Shown here: in pieces, positions 41,968-48,747 of the stretch | How positions within the stretch are numbered: the first letter of the stretch is position 1 | Layout of the letters: each line of letters opens with the position of its first letter | From: Bacteroidales bacterium UBA1735 | Lineage (GTDB): Bacteria; Bacteroidota; Bacteroidia; Bacteroidales; Paludibacteraceae | Length of the DNA stretch: 50,001 nt | NCBI GenBank assembly: GCA_002315745.1 | Contig: DCID01000006.1 | Location: forward strand, 15,935-65,935 | Reading direction: 5' to 3' | Position numbers and translations under genes: made by a program | The notes under the pieces: generated by a model | What the model was told of the DNA's origin: nothing | The model's input: the letters and a program-made list of their open reading frames with translations, nothing else | The model's database searches: none

Positions 41968-43449
41968 ATGATTCACAGTTTAACATATTATCAGACTAAT
42001 ACCGAGTGGCAGATTTTTGATCGCAAGTCGGTGCGTATTGCCTGCAAGGATTTTGCAGAATTGATTGTTGCCTTTGCTAATGCTGATGGAGGCGAGGCGG
42101 TTATTGGTATAGAGAACGATGGTACTATCACGGGGGTGGATGACCGCATGGATCATCTGAATGAACTATTGCGTGTGCCTTATGATTTCTGTATCCCTTC
42201 TGTGCCTGTTATTCGTTCGGAGATGGTAGAGTGCGTAGATAAGGATGGCAAACCTAACCATGTGGTGGTAATGCAGATTGCCCCAAGTTTAAAAGTCTAT
42301 ACCAATCAGGCAGATGAGGTATTCTATCGTGTCGGAGATAAGAGTAAGAAACTGAATTTTGATCAGCGTCTGCAATTAGTGTATGCCAAAGGCGGTCGTT
42401 ACTTTGAGGATGCTCCTGTCAATGATGCCACAATGGCAGATATAGATAACTTGCTGGTGGCGCAATATTGCGAACAGATAGGCTACGAGAAAACTGCTGA
42501 TCAATTCTTAGAGGAGAATGGTTATATCTGCCATAACGAAAACTATAAAGGCGAATCCGTGGCAGTACCATCTGGCGCAGCCGTGTTACTATTCGGCAAA
42601 AATCCGCAGAACTTTTTCCAACGTGCACAAGTACGGGTCATTCGCTTTGAGGGGGATGATGAGCGTGTTGGCCGAGAGATGAATGTGATTAAGGATGTTA
42701 TCTTTACGGGGTCTGTTTTGGAGTTAACCAATAAGGTCAAGAACTTTGTCAGCACTCAAATTAAGGAGCATACGTATTTAGGGCAGGATGGGCTCTTCCG
42801 CACGGATGTGCAGTACCCTGAGTTTTGTTGGACGGAGTTAATCGTGAATGCTATCTGCCATCGCGATTATAGTATCTTAGGAACGGATATCCAAGTTAAG
42901 TTGTTTGATACCCACATGACAGTTGAGAGTCCAGGCATCTTACCTGGTTTGGTGCGTACCGATAATATCCGCAACATGCACTTCTCTCGCAACCCCAAGA
43001 TTGCGCAGTACATGCGTGCATTTAAGTTGGTAAAGGAGTTTGGTGAAGGTGTGGATCGTATGTATCGTGAGATGCAGGAGGCAGGTAGTCCAGAACCTCA
43101 GTTTGAGTTGGTTGGTTTTATGGTGAAAGCCAGTATTTATCAACATGCTGCCCAACCTGAAACGAGGGATAATGTGCAAAAACAAGGGATAAATGACAAA
43201 AAACAAGGGATAACAAGGGATAAAATTACCCAACTTCAAGGGGTGGCACAAAAGACCCGTGAGAACTTATTGCAGATATATGAATATATGTTGTCCCATC
43301 CGTATGTTAAAAACAAAGAGATTGCAACACTTGTCTCTGTGAGTGATGACAGAGCTCGTGTCTTGCTTATGACCTTGGTTGAAAATAAACTGGTCTCATA
43401 TCAAGGCGAAAACAAGGAACGGGTATATTTTTTGTCACCATCCATTTAG
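41968..43449 (+). CDS. AlbA_2 (Schlafen-like) domain transcriptional regulator, first copy
   Basis: 493 residues. N-terminal AlbA_2 domain about 10-130: FDRKSVRIACKDFAELIVAF, NADGGEAVIGIENDG and YRVGDKSKKLNFDQ. The middle is the RecG-like ATP-binding C-terminal part (ELIVNAICHRDYSILGTDIQ, VESPGILPGLV, FKLVKEFGEGVDRMYREM). The C-terminal 85 residues include a winged-helix region (NKEIATLVSVSDDRARVLLM). Before it, KQGINDKKQGITRDK is coded by ACAAGGGATAA repeats, a low-complexity hinge. Family members are poorly understood regulators. A second copy lies at 44522-46099. Confidence 0.85.
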   Translation: MIHSLTYYQTNTEWQIFDRKSVRIACKDFAELIVAFANADGGEAVIGIENDGTITGVDDRMDHLNELLRVPYDFCIPSVPVIRSEMVECVDKDGKPNHVVVMQIAPSLKVYTNQADEVFYRVGDKSKKLNFDQRLQLVYAKGGRYFEDAPVNDATMADIDNLLVAQYCEQIGYEKTADQFLEENGYICHNENYKGESVAVPSGAAVLLFGKNPQNFFQRAQVRVIRFEGDDERVGREMNVIKDVIFTGSVLELTNKVKNFVSTQIKEHTYLGQDGLFRTDVQYPEFCWTELIVNAICHRDYSILGTDIQVKLFDTHMTVESPGILPGLVRTDNIRNMHFSRNPKIAQYMRAFKLVKEFGEGVDRMYREMQEAGSPEPQFELVGFMVKASIYQHAAQPETRDNVQKQGINDKKQGITRDKITQLQGVAQKTRENLLQIYEYMLSHPYVKNKEIATLVSVSDDRARVLLMTLVENKLVSYQGENKERVYFLSPSI

Positions 43450-43469
43450 CAACCCTTAATTATATCATC

Positions 43470-43943
43470 ATGGACATCGTACTCATTATCTTAGGAGCGT
43501 TATGCTTATTGGCAGGCATCATTGGCTGTATTGTGCCTGCGTTGCCGGGTGTACCATTGGCGTACGCGGGCTTGTGGTTGTTGCACGCTACGGACAAGGT
43601 GCAGTTCTCGTGGCAGTTCCTTCTTATCTGGGGCATTGTGGTCATAGTGGTGCAAGTGCTCGACTATGTCGTGCCTGCTTGGGGAACGAAGAAATATGGT
43701 GGTTCCAAAGCGGGTGTGTGGGGCAGTACGATAGGTCTGATCATTGGCCTATTTATGGGACCATGGGGCATTATCTTAGGGCCTTTTGTGGGAGCAGTCG
43801 TAGGCGAACTACTCACAGGCAAAGAGACCCGCGAAGCTTTGCGTTCAGGGTGGGGCTCGTTTATTGGTCTGTTAACGGGCACAATACTTAAACTCATCTG
43901 CTGCGGCATGATGACGTACTATTTTATCGCAGAATTGCTGTGA
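43470..43943 (+). CDS. DUF456 small membrane protein
   Basis: 157 residues, about five hydrophobic segments: MDIVLIILGALCLLAGIIGC, PALPGVPLAYAGLWLL, WQFLLIWGIVVIVVQVLDYV, then VPAWGTKKYGGSKAGVWGS and LFMGPWGIILGPFVGAVVGE, and a final Gly-rich helix. The PALPG and KYGGSKAGVWGS motifs are typical of DUF456. Function is unknown, located in the inner membrane. It follows the first AlbA_2 gene by 20 bases. Confidence 0.88.
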   Translation: MDIVLIILGALCLLAGIIGCIVPALPGVPLAYAGLWLLHATDKVQFSWQFLLIWGIVVIVVQVLDYVVPAWGTKKYGGSKAGVWGSTIGLIIGLFMGPWGIILGPFVGAVVGELLTGKETREALRSGWGSFIGLLTGTILKLICCGMMTYYFIAELL

Positions 43944-43967
43944 TAGTATATCCTAATCTTTTATCAC

Positions 43968-44303
43968 ATGTTCTCCAAGGATCAAATCACATGGTTACAT
44001 ACGCGCGAGGAACTACGGGCTTGGTTCGCCGCGCATGAGACAGGCGAACTCTTTGTGCCTGTCAATCGCTCCAAGTTGCCTAAGGACGGCGTCATTCGTT
44101 ACGAGGATGCCGTCATGGAGGCACTCTGCTTTGGCTGGATTGACTCTACATTACGCAATGTGGATGGTGTGCTTATCCAGCGCTTCTCTCCCCGTCGTAA
44201 GAATAGCCACTGGACAGACCTCAATCTCCGCCGCGTACAAGAACTCGAAGCCGCCGGCCTCATGACCCCTCGCGGCCTTTTAGTGATGCGTAGCTGTTCC
44301 TAG
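43968..44303 (+). pseudogene. YdeI/OmdA-like gene, truncated at the 3' end
   Basis: 111 codons. The start is normal: WLHTREELRAWFAAHE, then FVPVNRSKLPKDGVIRYEDA, ALCFGWIDSTLRNVDG and RFSPRRKNSHWTDLNLRR, the conserved core of the YdeI/OmdA family of about 190 residues. After LEAAGLMTPRG the sequence leaves the family (LLVMRSCS) and stops. Eight bases later lies copy 9 of the palindromic repeat, followed by other tandem repeats. The missing 3' end was probably lost in the same event that brought the repeat region. OmdA-like proteins are linked to protection from bacteriocins in some reports. Confidence 0.75.
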
Positions 44304-44311
44304 GTATCCTA

Positions 44312-44346
44312 TCCCTCCCCTATGAGGGGAGGCTAGGAGGGGTCTT
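44312..44346 (+). repeat. Dispersed palindromic mini-repeat, copy 9 (intergenic)
   Basis: TCCCTCCCCTATGAGGGG then AGGCTAGGAGGGGTCTTCT. Same spacing as copy 3. It is the only copy wholly outside a gene and lies directly behind the truncated YdeI-like gene. Confidence 0.85.
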
Positions 44347-44350
44347 CTCT

Positions 44351-44412
44351 CCCTATTCCTCCCTATTCCTCCCTAGGACTAACTAGGATGTCTAGGATGT
44401 CTAGGACATCTA
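44351..44412 (+). repeat. Two short tandem repeats (CCCTATTCCT and CTAGGATGT)
   Basis: CCCTATTCCT occurs twice with a partial third copy at 44351-44375. CTAGGATGT occurs twice with a third variant CTAGGACATCTAG at 44383-44412; the last part GATGTCTAGGACATC can fold into a hairpin. Nothing coding is seen from here to the promoter at 44456. Confidence 0.8.
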
Positions 44413-44455
44413 GCCATATAAAATATCACCCTTTTTGCACTTTTTTGCTAATTTA

Positions 44456-44487
44456 TTTGCACATTCCAAAAATTTGTTGTACCTTTG
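44456..44487 (+). promoter_or_regulatory. Promoter of the ATTCCAAAAATTTGTTG type for the second AlbA_2 gene
   Basis: TTTG at 44456-44459, 20 nt, TACCTTTG at 44480-44487. The spacer ATTCCAAAAATTTGTTGTAC is identical to that of the promoters at 46378 and 48014. Confidence 0.9.
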
Positions 44488-44521
44488 CAGCCGATAAGAT
44501 TTTTATTAAGTATAATGTCGA

Positions 44522-46099
44522 ATGGACAATAAAAACAGAAAAATGGCACTACCTGTAAACATAGACCAATTGCTTAATGGCAATATCGTTGAGTGGGAAC
44601 GGCTGGATTTCAAACAAGGGTGGAATCCCGAAGATGTGATGCATACCATGTGCGCATTTGCCAACGATATGCATAACTGGGGCGGCGGATATATCATTTG
44701 CGGAATTGCTGAACAAGATGGTCGGCCTATTCTTCCTCCTGCTGGTTTGGACATTAATCAGATTGATAAGATCCAAAAAGAATTGGTTCAACTATCGGCA
44801 CTCATTCAACCAACTGTGAGTTATGTGGCAGAGCCTGTAGTGTGTCAAGACAAGAACATCTTGATTCTGTGGGTTCCAGGTGGTGATAATCGTCCCTATA
44901 AAGCTCCTTCGGCATTAGGCAAAGATGCCTTGAAGCAAGGGCGACGCTATTATATCCGTAAGGGTTCAGTCACTTGCATTGCTGATGCTGAAGATGAGCG
45001 AAGATTATTGGCTCTCACCAACAAGATACCTTTTGATGACCGTATTTGCCATCAGGCAGACTTGAAGCATTTGAGCAAACTTCTAATTGCCGATTTCCTA
45101 CAAGAGGTTGGCAGCAGTCATAATGAGGAGGACATTGCTAACATGACAATAGAGCAGTTAGGATGGGACATGCAGATTATCGGAGGAACAAGCGAATATC
45201 TAAAACCAAAGAACGTTGGCGTGCTATTCTTTACCAAAGACCCTGAGCAATTTATTCCTGGTGCGCGAATAGAGATTGTACGATATGGTAAAGAGCCAAG
45301 TGAAGTATTTGAAGAAAAGATACTACATGGCCCTATTCACAAACAACTGACGGAGGCATTGGGGTACCTGAAAAACCAGATAATTGTCGAAAAGGTGCAA
45401 AAAGTGCAAGGTCAAGCACCCGCCAAACGGGCTTTTAATTATCCATACGAGGCTCTGGAAGAGATTGTTTGCAACGCTGTCTATCATAAGTCGTGGGATG
45501 ATAGAAACCCCATTGAAATCAATATTTATGCAGATCATATCACAATTTTCAATATCGAGGGACCTGTTCCTCCGCTTACCAATGCTGATATGCAGAAAGA
45601 GCATGTCATTTGTCGCAACTATCGAAACCGCAGAATAGGAGACTTGCTCAAAGAGTTGGATCTGACCGAAGGTCGCAACACAGGATTTCCGAAGATTTAC
45701 AGGGAGATTCGCAGAAATGGCTCACCAATGCCTATCTTTGAAACGGACGAACGCAATATGCACTTTATTGCCACATTGCCCATACATGAAATGTTCCTTT
45801 CTGATGAGGGTGAGATAATTACTTCCAGAGATAATGAATCAGATACCAATTTCACAAAAGGTTTCACCATTGACGAGATAAAAAAGAAATGTTCGGAACT
45901 CACTGATAGACAGGCAGAAATATTGCATCTTATCAGTTTGGATAACACAATTACTTCACAAAAGATTTCACAAAAGATTTCCCATAAAAATGCCGTCTCA
46001 TCACGTACAATTATTAAGGAGATGAACATTCTTCAACAAATGGGTATTCTTCATCGAGATGGAAGTAAAAAAGATGGTATTTGGATTGTATTCATATAG
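44522..46099 (+). CDS. AlbA_2 (Schlafen-like) domain transcriptional regulator, second copy
   Basis: 525 residues; an ATG at 44543 is another possible start. AlbA_2 domain about 12-140 (NIVEWERLDFKQGWNPEDV, TMCAFANDMHNWGGGYIICG, YYIRKGSVTCIADAEDE). RecG-like C-terminal part with YPYEALEEIVCNAVYHKSWD, NIEGPVPPL, RNYRNRRIGDLLKELDLTEG. A C-terminal winged helix (DRQAEILHLISLDNTITSQ) is joined by a TSQKISQKISHK tandem segment. Its composition is more AT-rich than the first copy and codes differ widely, so it was probably acquired separately. The frame goes on beyond the TAG stop for 57 codons (see next entry). Confidence 0.85.
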   Translation: MDNKNRKMALPVNIDQLLNGNIVEWERLDFKQGWNPEDVMHTMCAFANDMHNWGGGYIICGIAEQDGRPILPPAGLDINQIDKIQKELVQLSALIQPTVSYVAEPVVCQDKNILILWVPGGDNRPYKAPSALGKDALKQGRRYYIRKGSVTCIADAEDERRLLALTNKIPFDDRICHQADLKHLSKLLIADFLQEVGSSHNEEDIANMTIEQLGWDMQIIGGTSEYLKPKNVGVLFFTKDPEQFIPGARIEIVRYGKEPSEVFEEKILHGPIHKQLTEALGYLKNQIIVEKVQKVQGQAPAKRAFNYPYEALEEIVCNAVYHKSWDDRNPIEINIYADHITIFNIEGPVPPLTNADMQKEHVICRNYRNRRIGDLLKELDLTEGRNTGFPKIYREIRRNGSPMPIFETDERNMHFIATLPIHEMFLSDEGEIITSRDNESDTNFTKGFTIDEIKKKCSELTDRQAEILHLISLDNTITSQKISQKISHKNAVSSRTIIKEMNILQQMGILHRDGSKKDGIWIVFI

Positions 46100-46270
46100 C
46101 TTGCAACCACACTTGCAACTAAATCTCGCCAGTATTTTGACAAGGCTGTTATTAAGCCCGCGATTGACTTGGGACTGATTGTGATTGCTGATAACGAACC
46201 ACTTCACAGTCCAAAGATAACCTATCAGTTGACAAAATTAGGATTAATGCTACTCAAGAATTTAAAGTAA
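46100..46270 (+). pseudogene. C-terminal winged-helix remnant in frame behind the second AlbA_2 gene
   Basis: Directly after the TAG at 46097-46099 the same frame stays open to a TAA at 46268. It reads LATTLATKSRQYFDKAVIKP, then AIDLGLIVIADNEPLHSPK and ITYQLTKLGLMLLKNLK. The kAvIKPaIdlGLI and Y.LTklG patterns are those of the C-terminal winged helix of Fic- and AlbA_2-type proteins. No start codon fits, so it is a remnant of another gene or of an alternative C-terminus. Confidence 0.65.
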
Positions 46271-46282
46271 TAGTAATATCCG

Positions 46283-46335
46283 ACAACGACAATAAAAACC
46301 AAAACTAAAACCAAAACCAAAACTAAAAACACAAA
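46283..46335 (+). repeat. AAAACC/AAAACT hexamer repeat
   Basis: About eight AAAACC or AAAACT units in tandem between the remnant and the next promoter. Related in style, but not in sequence, to the ACN microsatellite in lplA. The rest of 46271-46377 is AT-rich and shows no gene. Confidence 0.8.
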
Positions 46336-46340
46336 ACTAT

Positions 46341-46420
46341 ACCATTTAATAATAAATTTCACTTTTTTATCCCATAATTTGCGTATTCCAAAAATTTGTT
46401 GTACCTTTGCAGCGGATTTG
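46341..46420 (+). repeat. Promoter-containing direct repeat, copy B (pairs with 47972-48056)
   Basis: From ACCATTTAATAATAAATTT through CACTTTTTT and the promoter to GCAGCGGATTT the sequence matches 47972-48056 with few changes. The shorter copy A ends at 44493. The repeat includes the whole promoter and the first transcribed bases. Confidence 0.85.
46378..46409 (+). promoter_or_regulatory. Promoter for the degenerate toxin-antitoxin unit
   Basis: TTTG at 46378-46381, 20 nt, TACCTTTG at 46402-46409. Same spacer as at 44456 and 48014. Confidence 0.9.
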
Positions 46421-46487
46421 GATAAAGACTCAAACAAAGTGGGGTTATAACTTTGGGATATCAACATCAAATTTAAGGAGAAATACT

Positions 46488-46724
46488 ATGCAAACAGCAA
46501 CAAGAACGATGGCGATAACGTTTCCCGTGGCAGATGCTGGTTTCTTAAGGAAACTAGCACGAGGGATGGGGTGGCAATTAGTTGCCTTGCCTCGTCCTAA
46601 GGTTGTAAATAAGGACGAGACAAGTTATTTACTTTCTTCCAAAGAAATGACGGAGATTATCCAACAAGGATTGGAAGATGCCAATAAAGGTAATTATCAA
46701 ATTGTAAACGTAGATGAGATATAA
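46488..46724 (+). CDS. Antitoxin-like small protein of a broken toxin-antitoxin pair
   Basis: 78 residues from the ATG at 46488, preceded by AAGGAG at good distance, a clear Shine-Dalgarno of a kind rare in this window. Start MQTATRTMAITFPVADAGFL, later a helix LSSKEMTEIIQQGLEDANKG. Layout and size fit the antitoxins of RelE/ParE-type pairs in Bacteroidota. The stop overlaps the ATG of a 17-codon toxin remnant (46714), the normal linkage of such pairs. Family not identified more closely. Confidence 0.65.
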   Translation: MQTATRTMAITFPVADAGFLRKLARGMGWQLVALPRPKVVNKDETSYLLSSKEMTEIIQQGLEDANKGNYQIVNVDEI

Positions 46725-46767
46725 GATTGCCTTTGCCCCACAGGCATTTCATTACGATAACAAATAA
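46714..46767 (+). pseudogene. RelE/ParE-like toxin remnant, 17 codons
   Basis: ATG at 46714 overlaps the antitoxin stop by 11 bases. It reads MRYKIAFAPQAFHYDNK and stops. MxYKIxFAPQAxxD is the usual first strand and helix start of RelE/YoeB/ParE toxins; everything after it is gone. A terminator hairpin stands four bases downstream. Confidence 0.65.
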
Positions 46768-46770
46768 AAT

Positions 46771-46798
46771 AACGCTACATAATATTATGTGCGTTTTT
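46771..46798 (+). terminator. Terminator-like hairpin behind the toxin remnant
   Basis: AACGCTACATAAT pairs with ATTATGTGCGTT, with one bulged T, followed by TTTTT. It lies only 15 bases before the next ATG. Confidence 0.7.
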
Positions 46799-46813
46799 AG
46801 CACACCTTTTAAC

Positions 46814-47971
46814 ATGAAAAAATCGATTTGGCTTTTAGCCGTATTATGTTTGGTGGCGTGTACAAACACGCCCGAGGCAGTGCCCGAACTGTCGGGGACG
46901 CTGCATGTGGATACTGAGTTTGGTGATCTAGTTGCTAGTTGTCCGCCTGCCGATATGTACAAGGCGGGGTTTCAGATTGGCGATATGGTGACCGTTCAGG
47001 TAGAAGGGTATAAAGACTGGGTTATTCCCTTTGTTGCCAGTTACAATGAGGTGGGTATGCTGAGCATGTGTATATGCGACTATCGGAGAGCAGGCAAGAG
47101 TCTGGATTTGGCTTTAAGCAATGCCAGTCTGGCCGCACATGTCGATGTACCAGATGGTACACCTTTTACGTTTAAGTTATACAAGGAAGGTGGGTATCTC
47201 CATACCATCGATCTATTGTCCACCAAGATGTCCGCCGACCGTTCTGAGTATGATTCGCCGGAGCAATATGCCAATTTCCGCGTGTCAGCCACCAAGGGTA
47301 TTGCATCCAAATGGCTGTTTTGTTCCAGCAATCCTATCAATGCCACCCGAAACCCTGTGCGCTACGCTGTAGCGGACTCACTGGCTAGTGTATATGGTAT
47401 ACAGTGTGAGGTGGATGTGGCCGATTCCGACGAACTGATTGCAAACGAGTTGGCGGCAAAGAGCAATGTCGCCGTCTGGAGTGCACAATTGTACAAGGAC
47501 AAGAAGGTGGTGGCACTGAATACGGGTGTGGACTACTACTCGTCTGGGTTTCAGGAACCGCTGGCGCGTGGATTACGCTTTATGATTGAGCATGATGGAC
47601 CATATCTGATCTACTGTATTGAGGGAAAGGAACGTGCCGGTTTTGTGTTTATGCTGCTGGAGGCTTTAGCTGGTGCGTCTATTGATGAAGTGGTAAAGGA
47701 TTATATGGTTTCGTACGAGAATTACTACCACTATGTTCCTTATTCGGAGCAGTGGCAGTTGGCAGCCGACTTCAGTATCAGGCGTGCCATCTGGCTGATT
47801 ATCCATCCGGAGTTGCTGGATAATATTTTCAGTGCCGATTGGGATAATATGGATTTCACGGATGTCGATGCCCATGATGTGGCGGTTACCTATCTGCGCC
47901 AATGTGGTCTTACCGACAAGGAGATAGCAGCCCTCAAAGATCGTCTCACCAATAAGGTGGAAAAAAAGTAA
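46814..47971 (+). CDS. Lipoprotein with tyrosine-phosphatase-like domain
   Basis: 385 residues from the ATG at 46814. Lipoprotein signal MKKSIWLLAVLCLVAC. Residues about 20-125 are beta-rich (FQIGDMVTVQVEGYKDWVIP, SYNEVGMLSMCICDY, ASLAAHVDVPDGTPFTFKLY) and distantly recall the C-terminal barrel of SAM hydroxide adenosyltransferases (weak). The later part has WLFCSSNPINATRNPVRYA and the phosphatase loop YLIYCIEGKERAGFVFMLLE, which fits the C-x5-R signature of tyrosine phosphatases of the PF13350 kind. The general-acid Asp may be in EVDVADSDEL. Envelope location; substrate unknown. No own promoter was recognised; it may depend on read-through from 46402. Confidence 0.75.
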   Translation: MKKSIWLLAVLCLVACTNTPEAVPELSGTLHVDTEFGDLVASCPPADMYKAGFQIGDMVTVQVEGYKDWVIPFVASYNEVGMLSMCICDYRRAGKSLDLALSNASLAAHVDVPDGTPFTFKLYKEGGYLHTIDLLSTKMSADRSEYDSPEQYANFRVSATKGIASKWLFCSSNPINATRNPVRYAVADSLASVYGIQCEVDVADSDELIANELAAKSNVAVWSAQLYKDKKVVALNTGVDYYSSGFQEPLARGLRFMIEHDGPYLIYCIEGKERAGFVFMLLEALAGASIDEVVKDYMVSYENYYHYVPYSEQWQLAADFSIRRAIWLIIHPELLDNIFSADWDNMDFTDVDAHDVAVTYLRQCGLTDKEIAALKDRLTNKVEKK

Positions 47972-48056
47972 AACCATTCAATAATAATAAATTTCACTTT
48001 TTTTGCCCAAAAATTTGCATATTCCAAAAATTTGTTGTACTTTTGCAGCGGATTTT
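47972..48056 (+). repeat. Promoter-containing direct repeat, copy C
   Basis: AACCATTCAATAATAATAAA, TTTCACTTTTTTTGCCC, then the promoter and GCAGCGGATTTTA. Pairs with copy B at 46341-46420. Confidence 0.85.
48014..48045 (+). promoter_or_regulatory. Promoter for the intact toxin-antitoxin pair
   Basis: TTTG at 48014-48017, 20 nt, TACTTTTG at 48038-48045, with the same spacer as at 44456 and 46378. Confidence 0.9.
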
Positions 48057-48102
48057 AGAAAATGTATAATTTAACAAACAATCAACCCAAACAATTACCA
48101 TT

Positions 48103-48261
48103 ATGAATATGGCAGGCAATATGATGACACCTTATGGTAGGGTAATCGCTAATACCATGAATGATGAGTTGCAGTCTAAAGAACTATTGACCTTGGAGGA
48201 ATTTAAGATTTTGGGACATGAACGGATAAGACAATTGATTAAAGCATCGGCAGTATGTTGA
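48103..48261 (+). CDS. Small antitoxin-like protein
   Basis: 52 residues; the ATG at 48109 is another possible start. It reads MNMAGNMMTPYGRVIANTMN, then a helical LLTLEEFKILGHERIRQLIK, and a short tail. No DNA-binding fold is certain. The 3' end overlaps the ATG of the toxin-like gene by seven bases, the usual coupling of antitoxin first and toxin second. It stands about 50 bases behind its promoter. Confidence 0.6.
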   Translation: MNMAGNMMTPYGRVIANTMNDELQSKELLTLEEFKILGHERIRQLIKASAVC

Positions 48262-48584
48262 GATTTACCAATCAGGCGAACTTGGATTTGTCTAATATTC
48301 TTGCTGGACTTATGTCTTTCCGTATAGGGGATGCTATAGATCCTGCCCTGACGGAGGAACATGCCGAACGGATATTTGATGAAATAGCAGATGCGTTTTC
48401 TGGGATACCGAATGCTATTTACCATTTCCCTAACACCTTTGCTGGATTATCGGCGTATGGTCAATTCGTTTTTTCCTATAAGAGAAATCAAACCAATTGG
48501 TATGCTTTTTACAATAAGGTAGAGGATGACTTTGTGGTCACTAGAATTACAAACAATTGGAACATCTTATTGCCAAGACTATAA
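48255..48584 (+). CDS. RelE/ParE-superfamily toxin-like protein
   Basis: 109 residues. MLRFTNQANLDLSNILAGLM resembles strand 1 and helix 1 of ParE/RelE proteins (Y.fS..A..Dl..I). AERIFDEIADAFSGIPNAIY fits helix 2, and QFVFSYKRNQTNWYAFYNKV with FVVTRITNNWN fits the closing strands, where such toxins carry the family's WY.fY and I.NN pattern. RelE-type toxins cut mRNA on the ribosome and ParE-type toxins act on gyrase; which kind this is cannot be told. Confidence 0.7.
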   Translation: MLRFTNQANLDLSNILAGLMSFRIGDAIDPALTEEHAERIFDEIADAFSGIPNAIYHFPNTFAGLSAYGQFVFSYKRNQTNWYAFYNKVEDDFVVTRITNNWNILLPRL

Positions 48585-48592
48585 ACAAGCAA

Positions 48593-48652
48593 ATGAAACA
48601 AAACAAACCAATACCTAACAGCTTGACTATCACCACCTTAATGGGGGGGTAA
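48593..48652 (+). other. Short open frame MKQN...LMGG ending in a G7 run
   Basis: 19 codons from the ATG at 48593, ending with two GGG codons and TAA; the last seven bases before TAA are all G. It may be the start of a third gene in the toxin-antitoxin unit, lost after slippage in the G-run, but neither frame shift restores a longer recognisable protein. Confidence 0.3.
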
Positions 48653-48679
48653 TTTTACACATATATATTTCGAATAACG

Positions 48680-48724
48680 TAGCTTCTATGTTATCCGGAA
48701 GGATAATGTAGGGGCTATTTTTTT
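48680..48724 (+). terminator. Strong intrinsic terminator
   Basis: TAGCTTCTATGTTATCC (48680-48696) pairs with GGATAATGTAGGGGCTA (48701-48717) around GGAA, using four G-T pairs, followed by a T-run. It separates the toxin-antitoxin unit from the secreted-protein genes. Confidence 0.85.
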
Positions 48725-48747
48725 GTCACGCAATAGGAACAAGTAAT

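Noticed and set aside
41968..46099. Anti-phage island based on the two AlbA_2 (Schlafen-like) genes
   Set aside because: AlbA_2 regulators are common outside defence loci, and no restriction, abortive-infection or integrase gene lies beside them; only the toxin-antitoxin remnants point that way.
46283..46335. CRISPR-like array in the AAAACC region or in lplA
   Set aside because: Units are 6 or 12 bp with no spacers and no cas genes; they are simple tandem repeats.
48593..48652. Double-glycine leader peptide (bacteriocin precursor) ending in LMGG
   Set aside because: The stop follows GG at once, so no mature peptide exists; the GG comes from a G7 run, and no exporter or immunity gene is near.
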